Positions 1 to 11,322 of a DNA stretch of 64,000 bases are shown here, piece after piece. A program made the translations under genes and the position numbers. The DNA is from Cylindrodendrum hubeiense (lineage: Eukaryota > Ascomycota > Sordariomycetes > Hypocreales > Nectriaceae), in contig JAANBB010000020.1 in assembly GCA_014621425.1 (NCBI GenBank), positions 186,001 to 250,000 of the forward strand, in the 5' to 3' direction. The first letter of the stretch is position 1. Every line of letters begins with the position of its first letter. The notes beneath the pieces are model-generated. The model was not told the DNA's origin, did not search any database, and was given only the letters and a program-made list of their open reading frames with translations.

Positions 1-616
1 GATCTTCAGCACTCGTTCTCGACATCACTAGGGCCTATATGTCAAATTCGTAAATATGTAATCAACTTAAAAAGTTTGGTCAGTTGAAGATTTAGGGCCT
101 CCTACCTCTTGACAAACGAGCCCACCAAGACTGTGGGCTACGAAGATGATGGGACGATTGACCTGATAAGTTTTAGCACAACACACCGTAGTAACCGTTA
201 CAACTCCACTTGCACTCTTGTCGGTCCCTCTGTGAGAAGCGAGGGCCGAGAGCAAGCTCTTGGCGTGCTCCCCAATTCCATTGTTCGATACCGGTGAGTC
301 GGATTTAAGCACGTGCGCGTCGTATCCATATGCCATCATCCGAGCCTCAGGCAGTTTGGGAGCCAATAGAGCTTCTGGCCATAGCCCGTTGCCATCTTTG
401 AGCGACCATGTACGGTCGCGATGGCCCGACAAACCATGAAGAAATATGACGCTAGAGAATAGACGATGATCAGCGACGACTTGAGAATGTGGTCTTGGCA
501 TTAACCTACTCAACGATGGGACTGGCAGGCTCGGACCAAGTTACTAGACCATATTTATCAGAGTCGGCGACGATGCCGCCCGACGGCCTTGCGGTTTCAG
601 TCCGAAATAGCTTCAT
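1..616 (-). CDS. Alpha/beta-hydrolase (lipase-like) N-terminal part of a larger protein, partial at the left edge
   Basis: The gene is read on the minus strand and runs off the left edge. I see exons 616-510, 451-106 and 34 to the edge, with introns 509-452 (GTAGGT...CTAG) and 105-35 (GTAGGA...ATAG). After splicing the reading is continuous: VDVIFLHGLSGHR near residue 36, then a GHSLGG-type nucleophile elbow (VAHSLGGLVCQEALV) near residue 143, with Ser in the middle as the likely nucleophile. In fungi this fold is typically the N-terminal effector-like domain of NB-ARC/NACHT proteins ending in TPR or ankyrin repeats, or of stand-alone lipase-like proteins; the downstream part lies outside the window, so which one it is cannot be decided. 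The ATG at 616 (MKLFRTE) is preferred because it sits close to the domain; an in-frame ATG at 829 would add 71 low-complexity residues. The domain call is firm, the full architecture is not. Confidence 0.72.
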
Positions 617-2871
617 GTTATTGACCCTGAGTCGAGTTCCAAGGGGCAAAGAAAAAAGTGAAAAGATAGGGAGGATGGAAAGACTGTTGTCCGTAAAGAT
701 ATTCTGTGACGGCGTCGAGCTGGTTGTGCTTTGGGCAGATTTTAACCCCGCCTTGGGCGCCCGACTCACTCCCGAATGTCTCGCCACATAGTGTTTGTGA
801 TACGAGGCTGAGCCCGTGAGATCAGACAATGCCGCGGTGAAATCAAATGGAATTACGACAGCGACGGCGGGCAGAATCGAGCGTTTGAAATATAAAATAT
901 AAACCGGAGACGTTCATTTCAATTGAGGATGGAGATGGTAATAGCTATCTAGCCAATAACGGCACCGTTCAATTGCAACCCTGCCCCGTCATATCAGCTC
1001 CAGGGAATCAGCTGAAATCTTGACACCAACCAGTGACTTATAGGTTGTACTGGCTACACGCACACCGGACCCTTTGTTCTGAGTTAAACCGGGACGGTGA
1101 GGTTTTGAGGGATTGTCTGGCTGTATAAGATGAGCTTGACTCGGGCAAAGCACGGGGATGATATTAAATTACTTGCTCGAAGCTCGAGGGAATGGGTCCT
1201 TCTACGAGATTGTCAGCCATGGAGGGATCCCATCTGTAGTCGTTGGGATCTTAGCATACCGATTTTGATGACACCGCTGATAATGATATCCCTAGCTACG
1301 ACCGATTGAATAACCTTGCCCCCGATCTCCACGAGGCTTTGCTTCAAGTCTTGCATATCAGCCGAGGTCCCCACATTCTACCAGAAGACACGAGTTAGCA
1401 TATCGCTCCGCTCGGTCGCTTTGTTGAGGCTGCAGGGCATGTGCCTTTTTGACCGATTCTGAGGCTTGCTGGTTGCCTCCTCGGCCTAATTTTCTTCCCT
1501 GATCTTCTTTGCCTTGCACCGTCTGACTGGCGCTGCCAAAATTGTCACTGAGTGTTCGAATCGGAGCCATGGTAAAAAGGGAGGCCGGTTGAAGTTCTCA
1601 AAGAAGATAGCCGATTTTAGGCTCACGCGGAAGTCCCTAGCTTTTAAAACCGTCCATTCAAAAGAAATCGCCGGCGACTTAAGAGCACTGCCGGTGGGAG
1701 AGAGCAAATGCATCCATCTTAGTGCTTCGATGGCCGCCTGAAAATCTGTCAGCAGCAACAGTCCGGGAAGAGGAACGCCAAGCCCATGCAAGATGCGGGT
1801 ACACAACAGTCATCCCGCGCAATTGGATGTCAACTGACGAGTGCATGAGTAAGCGGGCTTATATTTGAGTCTGTAACCTGCATCTATCAACTGCCGTTGT
1901 GACCCGGGTTGAAGCTGCTTCACAGGGTTGCGACGAGGCGACGAGGCGACTAGGCAACAAGCCATAGACCCTACCTCTCGATATTCGCGGGGGCTGCATG
2001 GGATAGGTAGATGGGTTGAAACACGGAAATTACACAATCGGAGAATTGTAATTTTGGAAAATCCTTCTGCGCCTTACGACGCACCTTTGTGATTTCAGCC
2101 GCACTGCACTTTACGATTACCCCGCTGCATGCGAGGTAGGAAAGGCGAGGATTGAATTCAACACTCCGTAGCACCGAGCTGTAGCATATCCTCCCGCTGA
2201 TGCTCGCACCATCCTTTTTAACAGCTTTCCCGCTCGGCTGCCCACTTTTTGCTTTTCGGATTAATATTTCATTACAAGGTGTGCCAGCTGACGGTACGCT
2301 TCAAACTGATCATGGAGAACAAGCAATAGAGATGCTCGACATGCAGCAGCCATGCAGCCATCTCCTTCTGTAAATCCTCGAAGTAACAACCTGACACAAC
2401 CCTTCTATTGTATATCTACCATTGATTCGCTCTGCGAGTCGAAAGGGTGTGACCATCGTCTACAGCATATGCCACCTTATCGGCTAAAGTTTAGTCGTAG
2501 CCCAGCCCGCCTGGTATCATGTGAAGCTGCAAAAAGGGAAAAGGCTGGAGCCTAAAGGCTGACGCCCTCGGAAGATTCGGCTCGATGTTGAAATTGTTTC
2601 ACTGAGGAACACCCAACACTCCGAGCATTTGGTTCTTCAACACTTGGTCCAACAGCCTCCTATCGAGAACTAACACGCTCACTCTTCTATTGGTTATTTT
2701 GGTAAAGAGTCAATATAGCATTGTGATACACCGGCAAGGTATTCAATAATTGCCTACGCTGTGTCGTAATATCACGTTCCCACGCAAACTGGTGAGTATC
2801 GCGACGCTGTCACATAGCACCATTGAAACGTCCCCAAACAGTTATATATCTGTCGGAACATTCGATGGTAC
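617..2871. other. Gene-poor stretch with probable decayed coding sequence
   Basis: There is no intact gene here. On the minus strand, about 1806 down to 1199, several overlapping short open frames have coding-like composition (for example a stretch reading DMQDLKQSLVEIGGKVIQ near 1350-1300), but stops and frame changes separate them and no family can be named. They may be the remains of the N-terminal region of a STAND-type protein, a weak guess from composition only. The rest, including 1810-2870, shows small unrelated open frames on both strands and nothing I can support. Confidence 0.3.
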
Positions 2872-3412
2872 TGAAGCGGTGGGGATTGCCGCTTCGGGAA
2901 GGAAGGGCCGGGAAATGTGGGGCCGCTCGGAAGGGTGGATAAAAGGGAGGGTCTCTGACCGGAGACCTGCGGAAGGAAGAAGAAGCATCATTCATTCAAG
3001 CATCGACGAGAGAAACCTTTTGAAAGGATAGCTTGGTGGAGGAACGAGACCTTCCCTAGCCCTCCCAGCAGAGTCTTCTTAATTTTCTGTATTACTTGTA
3101 TTAATTTGCAATTTTCCCTCGATTTTCTTTGCTATTAGTCGCGCCCGAGTCTTTGAGGTCGGGATTTTCATCACATCAATCACGGTTTTCAACGCCTTGC
3201 CAACGCGAAGACCATCATTTCTTCAGCCAAGCATCTAATTAGATGCTTTCCTTCCTTAAGAACCCAGAATCAAGAGATAGCAGCCGATAGCTCCAGCTGT
3301 GGCCTACGCGCACACCCGACCCAGGGAGACTTGCTGTCGACGCTTGATTGAGGATTTCTGTGGGAGGGCATCTACTTTGGTGTTGGGCTAAGATCCCTTT
3401 CCCGCCGCTTCA
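2872..3412 (+). mobile_element. Solo LTR (copy A) of an LTR retrotransposon
   Basis: This is a 541-bp unit that recurs at 54647-55175 in the same orientation, with long nearly identical stretches (for example about 3180-3390 against 54940-55150). Both copies start TGAAGCGG and end CCGCTTCA, that is TG...CA ends inside a short inverted repeat of about 12 bp, as expected of an LTR. A TATA-like GGATAAAAGG lies about 65 bp inside. The flanks are GGTAC before and GGAAC after, a 4/5 match to a 5-bp target-site duplication. A perfect 20-bp palindrome lies at 3229-3248. No internal retroelement genes are present, so this is a solo LTR, presumably left by LTR-LTR recombination. A non-autonomous TIR element is the alternative reading. 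Confidence 0.75.
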
Positions 3413-3998
3413 GGAACCGTCAATGGCCGTGAAAGCGAGTCTACATCGTCGGACGACTAGGTAGCGTGAGCGGGATGCATTCCGGGAGCAGGGGTACAGG
3501 AATCACTGGCAGCACTGACGTCGACGTAAGTTTTGGTTATCGTCCCCCGATAAAGAGAGCCCAAGGGGCCAGATTGGGGGCTGCAGCAAGGGATTTGACA
3601 TTGGTGGGATGGCTGACAACGGTGGACGACGGCGGGACGTACTGGTACAGCAGGTTTAATTGCATGAGTGATGGAGGAAAGGAAGATACCAGGTCGTGCT
3701 GGAAATATGTCCGGCGGATAAATAGTTGACCGTAGTGAGAGCTACGTAATCTTATCAACCACAAGCTTATCTCCAAGTGCGCTTATCCGCCCGCTTCTTC
3801 CCCCGCTTCGTCCTCTCCCGCCTCGCCCTCTGTCTGCAATCGTCAGCGAGAGCCGACCTTTGAGTGCAGTGCAAGAGTCAATGAGCCGTTCTTCATCTCG
3901 ATGCAGGCACCTTTGTAGTCCAAAGGGTTTTTGGTCAAACAACACAATAGCTCCAAACACTTCAGTGCTCGCAAGAGCCACCGGCCATCTGCGCCAAC
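3413..3998. other. Intergenic, upstream region of the Zn2Cys6 gene
   Basis: No gene is seen. A strongly pyrimidine-rich stretch lies at about 3788-3835, 160-210 bp before the start codon of the next gene, a common feature of filamentous-fungal core promoters. Small open frames on both strands have no coding support. Confidence 0.4.
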
Positions 3999-6518
3999 AT
4001 GCAAAATTCCCCGGCGGCTTCTCGGGCCTGTGATCGTTGTTGGGAGCTCGTACGTCTTCCTTGATCAATCGGATGCAATTGAAATACTGAGTACCTAATG
4101 TTTCCCCAGAAGTCGCAATGCGACGGTGTTATACCCTGTCCAAGATGTACGAGACTGGGAATAGAATGCGCACACAATAGACCGACCAGGCGTAGGGGAA
4201 GACCAAAGAAGTCCAAGACCCGCAATCGCAATACCGTATCCCGTGCTCGCATCCCAAGTACGCCGGTGCCAGGCATTTCCCGTCTTCCGTTACAGTCTTC
4301 CGAACGCATAATAGGTTCTTCTGTGTCGGATGGTGCATGGCCTGACACCGGGGAGGAAAGGCTAGACGAGGTGGTTGTTGTCGACCATGGTGACACTGGC
4401 GACAATTTCCATTGTCAACACAACGAAGCCACAAGGGTGACTGAGGATGGCGAATCCCAAGAGTCATCGCTCACCGCGGTTCAGGATGCTGAGTCTGAAG
4501 CTGTTAGACAAGCTGCATCAATTCTTACAGAGCAGCTGGCCACCGATGAGTTCCAGGTTACACATGTGCCAAATTTGTCTGACGCGATCTTGGCCGAGTC
4601 TCTTACTCTACCTTCTCCAATTTCCCAGATTCAGGCCACCAATACTCAAGACCAGGTGCTTAATCTACCCGAAAGTCTTGACCAGTCAGGTCTGGACGAA
4701 GTGACAGCATCCCATTTGCTTCAGAAAAACTTCTCATCAACCACCAGAGGCATTTTTGAACTTGTCCAATGCTTCGCCCCACCCACTCATACACCATTCC
4801 CTACCAATGGTGGGCTGGATTTTACAAACTGCCCACAAGAACTCGTCTGTATTCTTCTAGCCGTTGCACTCGAGCTTGGTCCAGTAGACTTGTTACCACC
4901 TTTTCAACAGAACAGGGAACTTCTGATCGACAGCTTACGTATTGAAGCGATGAGGCTCGTGCCGATGCTGACATGGAAGTCTCGGGACCTCAACATTAGT
5001 CAGGCAGCCGCCCTTGTATTGGCTAGTTTCACATGGGCATTAAAGAGTCCTCTCGTCAGCATAGCAGCTAGGTGGAATATCCTGGCTCGGACTATCTGGG
5101 CAGAATTAGAGGGTGGCTGTAAGTCGTCTGGTTCAAGCTACGGGCCTATGATACTTCTGTGAGTACCTACAGGCGAGAATCCGATCTGAAAGTTCAACAA
5201 CTGACATTAAAAGTACTGGTGCAACCGTTCGGTTACAGGACACGTAAGTAGGCCATCATTTGCCCTGAAAGGCCATAAATACTGAAGAAAACATTGTACT
5301 TCTCTAGTGTCTTGGATCTCTTACATTACGACGACAAACCCTCTCATCTTGGATACAAGTCTCATCGCCAGCAGTTTTTCCAGGCCGGCAATCTCGATAT
5401 CCCTTCATCAGAGCGCTTAGAAAACTCGGATGCTGGTTCGTTTGACTCCCAGGACATAATGGGTAAAACTTTCTTCGCGCTTTACGAGCCTCTCAGAAAG
5501 TAAAACATCCGAACACTCTACGTGGCATTCAAGCTGACTTTTACTGTCTTGGAAAAGATATCTACATTCTGCGCTACAATTTCAGCTAAAGAGTCTCGGA
5601 ATGGGTCAAACGAGATCATCATTGGAGCAGTTCTTTTTGGACTTCCCATCTGAACTGCTAAAGTTGGACGACCTCGAACACGTGTACCAAGCCGAGGTGA
5701 TGATTTGGTTCCACGGAATATATGTCATAACTTGTTCGCCATTCCATCTTGAAAGAAATGTGAACCAGTCGCTGAAAATGTCTTAGTTGTTTCTCGGGAT
5801 ATGTTCGATTTGCTGCTCAACACTTCATGGGCGTCGAAACCAGAGTTCTATTCAGCGTATGAGCACACACTGCTGCTTGCAGAAGTAAGAATCGTCATCA
5901 TTTCGTAACCTGGCACACGTTGTGCTGAAATACAGACTGACACCATTTATTTAGGTTATCCCGACTATTTTACGACTCGAGCCGGCGGCGCAAACACTAT
6001 CCCCAGCTACTGTATTCTTTGTTTTACTGTCCTCGACTATAACGGCTGTTGCCTTGTGGCAATTTCATATACCGCTTGATGAAGAATTGTCGACATCGAT
6101 GGTAGGAGTGCCAGAAAGCTTACATACTTGTGCCAATCATCATCTTCAACTTCTGCGTGCCTTCTTGAGTGAGGGCACGAGATACGATATTGATTTGATA
6201 TGGGCTGTATTTACAATCCTTTCAACCTTGTCACAAAGTCTCAATCAACAATCAAGCAAAACATTACAGACAGGTTTGGTCATTCTGGCCCACTATAGAT
6301 GGTGTCCGGGGGGACTAGGCATTACTAAATTGACAAACTCTGCGGTGCAGAACAGCTGGTATCCCAATCAGCGACGTTGGCAGGCAGACGTTCAACTCGT
6401 TTCAAGTGCCACAGAGACGGACATCCATGAAAGGAAGACGGCGATTGAAAGTTTGGGACGGCCAGATGTTAGAGTCTGCCAACAAGGATACTTCGACTTG
6501 AATATTCGATTCATCTAA
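3999..6518 (+). CDS. Zn2Cys6 transcription factor with AT-hook-like motif
   Basis: There are seven exons: 3999-4049, 4110-5158, 5214-5243, 5308-5499, 5558-5733, 5787-5884, 5955-6518; they sum to 2160 nt (719 aa). The first intron falls inside the zinc cluster. The joined finger is C11-x2-C14-x6-C21-x5-C27-x2-C30-x6-C37, the Gal4-type binuclear cluster. It is followed at residues 46-51 by RGRPKK, a canonical AT-hook core, so the protein may contact the minor groove as well. The remainder resembles the helical regulatory region common in fungal secondary-metabolism regulators, but no specific family is recognised. The junction 5733/5787 uses a weak GTTCGC donor and is the least certain; the others have good donors and branch points. 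It sits directly upstream of the metabolic block at 7-21 kb and is the natural candidate for its pathway-specific regulator, which is inference from position only. Confidence 0.85.
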
Positions 6519-7021
6519 TGTATTGGATATGAGAGGCTCCATTTTCCTGAGGATCAGATGTGACACGAAATGTCAAACTTGAATAAGTAAAGCAGATTGC
6601 TGTCAGTGCGCATACAGACCGAAATTCTGAGACGTAGAAAATATTATAAACTGCCAATTTGCACATTGTATTTGACTTTGTTGTTGTCTCTCAAATATCA
6701 CAATTTTAAGTTGTCTACTTGTTATTGATGGATATGGAAGACGAGCAACAGCTCCCACTCAAGAAGTTCAGAGCCCAGGGCCAAATTCCTTTGGCTGTAC
6801 CACGACATATGACAGATCTGCCAACTTCATCGTGTGAGCTGATTGTGGCAACCAGAAACTCACTCATGTAGTTAGAGCGCAGGTCAGGCCGTTTTCCAAA
6901 TTAATGTCAACGGCTGGGCTGACGGACAGAAGAGTGAAAGCATCAGACGAGAAGCCCGCAAGATATATGCAGACTAGTGCTGCGAGGTCATTTTATCAGT
7001 CTGCAGCAGTAGACCACACGT
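6519..7021. other. Intergenic between convergent genes
   Basis: This is the AT-rich 3' flank of the regulator and of the convergent reductase. I see no gene, repeat or strong secondary structure. Confidence 0.4.
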
Positions 7022-8124
7022 CTAGTCAGCCCCGGCTGATCCCGACTGGTCTTCGCTGACTTCGATCAGAAGTTTGCCTTAAGTGAAATAAACCGTTAGC
7101 TTCATATAAAAACGTAAATGAGGAGGTTCTTCTTACCAGTATTAAGCCCTTCATATAAGCCGAGAAGAGCCTTCTCTGCCTGAGAGATGCCGCCCTTGAT
7201 GACGGTCTGTCTGCGCTTTATGAGCCCTTCGGCTAACCATTTCGAAAGTTGTTCTCGAGCTTCGGGGAATCGCTGGCTGTAATCGAAAATGATGAATCCT
7301 TGCATGGTGATTCTCATTCTCGTAATCATTAGGTAATTTTTGAGGCCATAGGTGTGCTCGTTATGTTGGCTGACGGCGCCACACATGACAAACCGCGCGT
7401 GCGGTTTCGCGCGCTCTAACGCCATGTCCAGTATTTCTCCTCCAACATTATCATAGAAGACATCGATCAAGCTATGCGTTGCAGCCTTCAGCTTCTCCTC
7501 AAAATCTTCCGCCTTGTAGTTCAGAGCGTCATCGAATCCCATATCCGTAATCAGCCACGAGCATTTCTCGTCTGAGCCTGCGATTCCAATGACTGTTGCA
7601 CCTTTAATCTTTGCAATCTGGCCTGCCAGCAATCCGGTAGCTCCAGCAGCTCCGGTAACAACGACCAAGTCTCCTTCGCGGACTTTTCCAATTTCAGTGA
7701 TACCAAAATACGCCGTCATACCAGTGAAACCCAGAGTGTCGAGCCAATCAGTTAAGTTGCTCGTGATCCTCCTATCGACTTTCTCAAGATCAGTCTCTGG
7801 AAGCTTCACAATACCCGTCCAACCCGTCTTAGCCAGGGCGTAGGATCCTTTAGGGAATAGAATTGACTTGGACACCTCAACCAAACCCAGTCCATAGCCG
7901 CGCATAATCTCTCCAAGCTGCACTGGAGGAAGGTATGAACGCTTGTCATCAATCCAGCCACGCATGGCAGGATCGATGCTAAGGTACATGACACGAAGTA
8001 TCACCTCGCCATCTTGAAGTTCCACGGCAGTTGGGCTAAGATGGGTTTGAGTCGAGAATGTCTCACCCAATACCACATGACCTGTCGGCCGCTTGGTTAG
8101 ATGAACAGATTGATGAGTCCGCAT
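7022..8124 (-). CDS. MDR-family NADP-dependent oxidoreductase (2-alkenal/prostaglandin reductase-like)
   Basis: There are two exons, 8124-7137 and 7077-7022, with a 59-nt intron (7136-7078) close to the 3' end. Splicing replaces a spurious tail with the family-typical NTGKLLIEV ending and gives 347 aa. The N-terminus has the conserved LRVMYLSIDPAMRGW segment. The Rossmann nucleotide-binding motif reads VTGAAGATGLLAGQIAK (about residues 160-175), matching zinc-free medium-chain reductases such as leukotriene B4 12-hydroxydehydrogenase/2-alkenal reductase that reduce alpha,beta-unsaturated carbonyls with NADPH. An in-frame ATG 48 nt upstream (8172) is possible, but family alignment favours 8124 (MRTHQ). 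It is probably cytosolic: no targeting signal is visible. It is transcribed divergently from the cupin-aminotransferase gene, sharing a promoter of about 500 bp, which fits co-regulation. Confidence 0.88.
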
Positions 8125-8631
8125 ACTGTTTTTGCACTCGTCTTCTGTGTAGTTCAGTACGGATAGTAACAAGTGTGCTAAGAACAGGCAGCTATATTGT
8201 AGTAATTGGCTTGTCGAAGTTATAAGGTTATCTACCCCAACTGCGTCACTAATGCATATGTAATTGTGTTAGGTGCGAAATTAAATTGACCTGCGGGAAT
8301 TATGTTGCCATTCTTGATGTTGCGGAGAAGTGGAGAAGTTGTTTGAGTTGTACAACATCGACAGGCCAGAAGAAATTGCCATAGGCCTATTTCGATCAGA
8401 CGTTACCTAATAGATTGACCTTGGTGCGAAAACCGCCTTTGCAGTTCAGGATTCAATTTCGGCATAGAACATGCGTGGCTATTTTGTATGCATATGTAAA
8501 ACCTTGATCTTACACCCATTTTAACTTAAAAGGCTTCAATTACTTTGAGCTTATAGTAAAGTAACATCATAGCTTTCTTCTCTTTTTAAGACCAGTCTTG
8601 AAATTGTAAATACGCATCGCAAGTCGCCTAC
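8125..8631. promoter_or_regulatory. Shared promoter region between divergent reductase and aminotransferase genes
   Basis: This is a 507-bp interval between two divergently transcribed genes. It is AT-rich with no open frame of note. I found no clear CGG...CCG Zn2Cys6 site here and no copy of the CCGGCCAATTT motif seen in two other promoters of the block. Confidence 0.4.
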
Positions 8632-10473
8632 ATGAAGCTCATGGATTCACACAAGAATGAGCCTCGTGCAGAGGTTGTCCAAGATGTCAAGAACTACCCA
8701 GCACTTGTGAGACATGGAGCTGGCGTATTTTCTGAGTTTATTGGATCAATGTAAGTTTTAAAGATCGTCATCTTATTTTATTTGTAATCTCTAACAATAT
8801 CTGCGATTATTAGTCCAGGCTCGGTGGCTCCCTTGATGTTGGGAATCTGGAATGCAGATGACTTGGATCACAACGATGTTATTTTCGAGCCCGAGACAGA
8901 CGAGGTCAAGTACATCATATCAGGTAATTCATGCTTTATAAAATATGGGAATCTATACTTATCATACAATAGGTGAATCAACCTGGAAGGTGGTTCAAAC
9001 TGGAGAAGAGTTCCAAGTCGGGGCTGGGAGTGTTCTCTGGCTGCCTAAAGGTTCTCGCACAATCCGTGTGAGCAGCAAGGGCCTGTCAGCATTTTATGTC
9101 GAACAAGCCGCTCGCATACCTACAACTCTCATGGACACGAACGTTTCTTGGCTACCTAAGCTGGACACGTTATACAACCGTGTTCTTAATGACTTCATTC
9201 AGAAAAACCCCAAGTCTCGAGATCGATTCAATGCAGCAACTGAGGTTATGCCTGGAGGGAATACTCGATCGGTGTTACATTACGATCCATTTCCGTTGTC
9301 TCTAGTCTCTGGACGGGATTGTTATGTGACATCTGCAGATGGAGCAGAGTACCTCGACTGCGTCTCCGAATATTCCGCAGCCATGTTTGGCCACTCCAAC
9401 CCGAAAATTCTCGCAGCAATTCAAGAAGCCATGAACCGCGGAATCAATCTTGGTGGTCCGGGGAATGACGAGGTGGCTCTTGCACATTCAATCAAGGACC
9501 GCTTCCGGAGTATCGCAAAAGTCCGATTCTGCAACTCTGGGTCGGAAGCCAACACGATGGCACTGGCGCTGGCCACCCATGTTACTAAGAAAAAGAAGGT
9601 GTGTGAATTCAAATTTGACTACATTGAACAAATCATATTAACATGGCATAATGTCAGATCTTGGCGTTTGAAAATGGTTATCATGGTGGATTTATCCAAT
9701 TTGATTCGAACCCTTCTCCTACAACTATCCCGCACGATTTTGTTCTTGGCCGATTCAACGACATAGAGTATACGCGCTCACTCCTCAGCGACGAGATAGC
9801 TGCCATCATTGTCGAGCCCATGCAAGGTGCAGGCGGTGTCTCAGTTGCCACCAAAGCATTCCTCCAATTCCTTCGTGATGCGGCAACGAAGCATAAGGCT
9901 TTATTGATATTCGACGAGGTCGTCACTTCGAGATTACACATTAATGGTCTTCAGGGATATTTCGAAGTCTATCCTGATCTTACAACTCTTGGAAAGTACA
10001 TTGGAGGTGGTCCGTCTTTTGGTGCATTTGGTGGTCTCGTTGAAGTTATGGAAGCACTCGATCCTAAGCACAGCTCGCCGATACATCACTCCGGAACTTA
10101 CAACAATAACGTCTTCACCATGGCCGCGGGTGTTGCTGCGGCGAAAATCTTGACGAAGGAGAAGATCAGTAAGGCAAATAGTCTGGGTGACAAAGTCAGA
10201 GACGGCATCAACTCCGCAATGAAAGACTACAATACCCAGCTGATTGAGGCCAGTGGGATGGGCAGCATGGTCGGAGTTCGCTTCAGTGGTCCAGCTCAGG
10301 CACGTCTGAGAGATTGCCTTTTTTTCTACATGCTTAGCCGAGGAGTATATATGGGCAAACGTGGTTTTGTGTCGTTGAACCTGACTCACGAGGAAAAGCA
10401 CATCGACCAGCTTCTCGACTCATTCTATGCATTCGCGCAGGAAGTCTTTGGGAATTGTAAATGGATGAAGTAA
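8632..10473 (+). CDS. Cupin domain fused to class III (glutamate-1-semialdehyde-type) PLP aminotransferase
   Basis: There are four exons, 8632-8750, 8814-8923, 8973-9598 and 9658-10473 (1671 nt, 556 aa). Residues about 1-125 form a small cupin (GIWNADDLDH, a YIISGE turn, then GSVLWLPKGS). From about residue 150 the protein is a fold-type I class III aminotransferase most like glutamate-1-semialdehyde aminomutases: EVMPGGNTRSVLHYDP, GSEANTMALALA, LIFDEVVTSR, and TTLGKYIGGG with the PLP-binding Lys near residue 398. Bacterial and plant GSAM enzymes make 5-aminolevulinate, but fungi use the Shemin route, so a catabolic or biosynthetic transaminase/aminomutase role is more likely. The N-terminal cupin resembles the separate cupin gene next door, implying domain duplication or a split/fusion event. 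The second in-frame ATG (8641) is an alternative start. Cytosolic location is inferred. Confidence 0.9.
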
Positions 10474-10891
10474 AAGAATCTGTACTTGTACGCAATGAGC
10501 AATATCCGGCTTATTCAGATACCAATCCCTCATTTAAAGATAAACTCAAAATCTCCAAGGCCTTAGTAATCGTCGCCGAACTAAGATTCAGCGTAGCTTC
10601 ATTGCTGCAGCAATTATTATTTGACTTGAGCAGTGGAAGCGATGGGAATTTTGGTGGGAAACTCCATGTTCTGTCTGTAAAGTGTCATTCAATATTGTGC
10701 AACTCTTGTCATTTGACTCATCGAGAAATACATTTCACATCAATGTTAGGAAGAGTAGGGATAGAATCTGAGACAGAGTCTTAAAATCATCTTCGCACAT
10801 CGCGTGATTTGCTAGCACAAGTCTGAATCAAGTACTGATTCCATTTCATTGCATTTGATAACTGCATATCAATCATATCATCCCGGGGCAT
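10474..10891. other. Intergenic between convergent genes
   Basis: This is the 3' flank of the aminotransferase and of the convergent cupin gene. It has no gene of its own; the open frame at 10461-10784 overlaps the end of the aminotransferase in another frame and has no coding support. Confidence 0.4.
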
Positions 10892-11322
10892 TTATTGCTC
10901 GTTTGTATCACACTTAGTTGCCTCTTTCATAGCAGTCCAATGGGCACTGAAGTCTTTTGTGCGAAGTACCTGCACATTGGATCCTCGAGGCAGCCATATT
11001 ATGGATCCCCGTTCTGCAACATACGTCGTTCCTGAATCACAGTCCTTGAACTCCATTACGCCAGTCAGCATATGCTTTGTCTCATCACAGGACACAGCTG
11101 TTTCTGGCAATGGTTCATCCATATCGTCCAAGACCCAGATACCAAAAACTAGCATGACATCAGTTGACAGTCTGCACACACCTGTCAGCGTGTCCAGCAA
11201 AAGATATCATTGAAGAGTTGGATCAAGGCTTACTTCGAACCAGCGATGTCAGTGTGATGAGAAGGTCCCTCAGCACACTTTTTAGGGTAAGCACCAATAT
11301 TTTTAAAGACTTTAATAGGCAT
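10892..11322 (-). CDS. Small stand-alone cupin protein (EutQ-like)
   Basis: There are two exons, 11322-11234 and 11171-10892 (369 nt, 122 aa), separated by a 62-nt intron. The acceptor must be the second AG (after GTGTGTGC), because the first would give an early stop. The protein starts MPIKVFKNIG and carries the same cupin core as the N-terminal domain of the neighbouring fusion protein: VFGIWVLDDMDEP, a HMLTG turn, RGSIIWLPRGSNVQV. The barrel is small and lacks an obvious full His-His-Glu-His metal set, as in EutQ/DUF861-like cupins, so it may be a sugar/amine-binding or accessory protein rather than a metal enzyme. It lies tail-to-tail with the fusion gene and head-to-head with the permease. 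The reaction is unknown. Confidence 0.85.
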
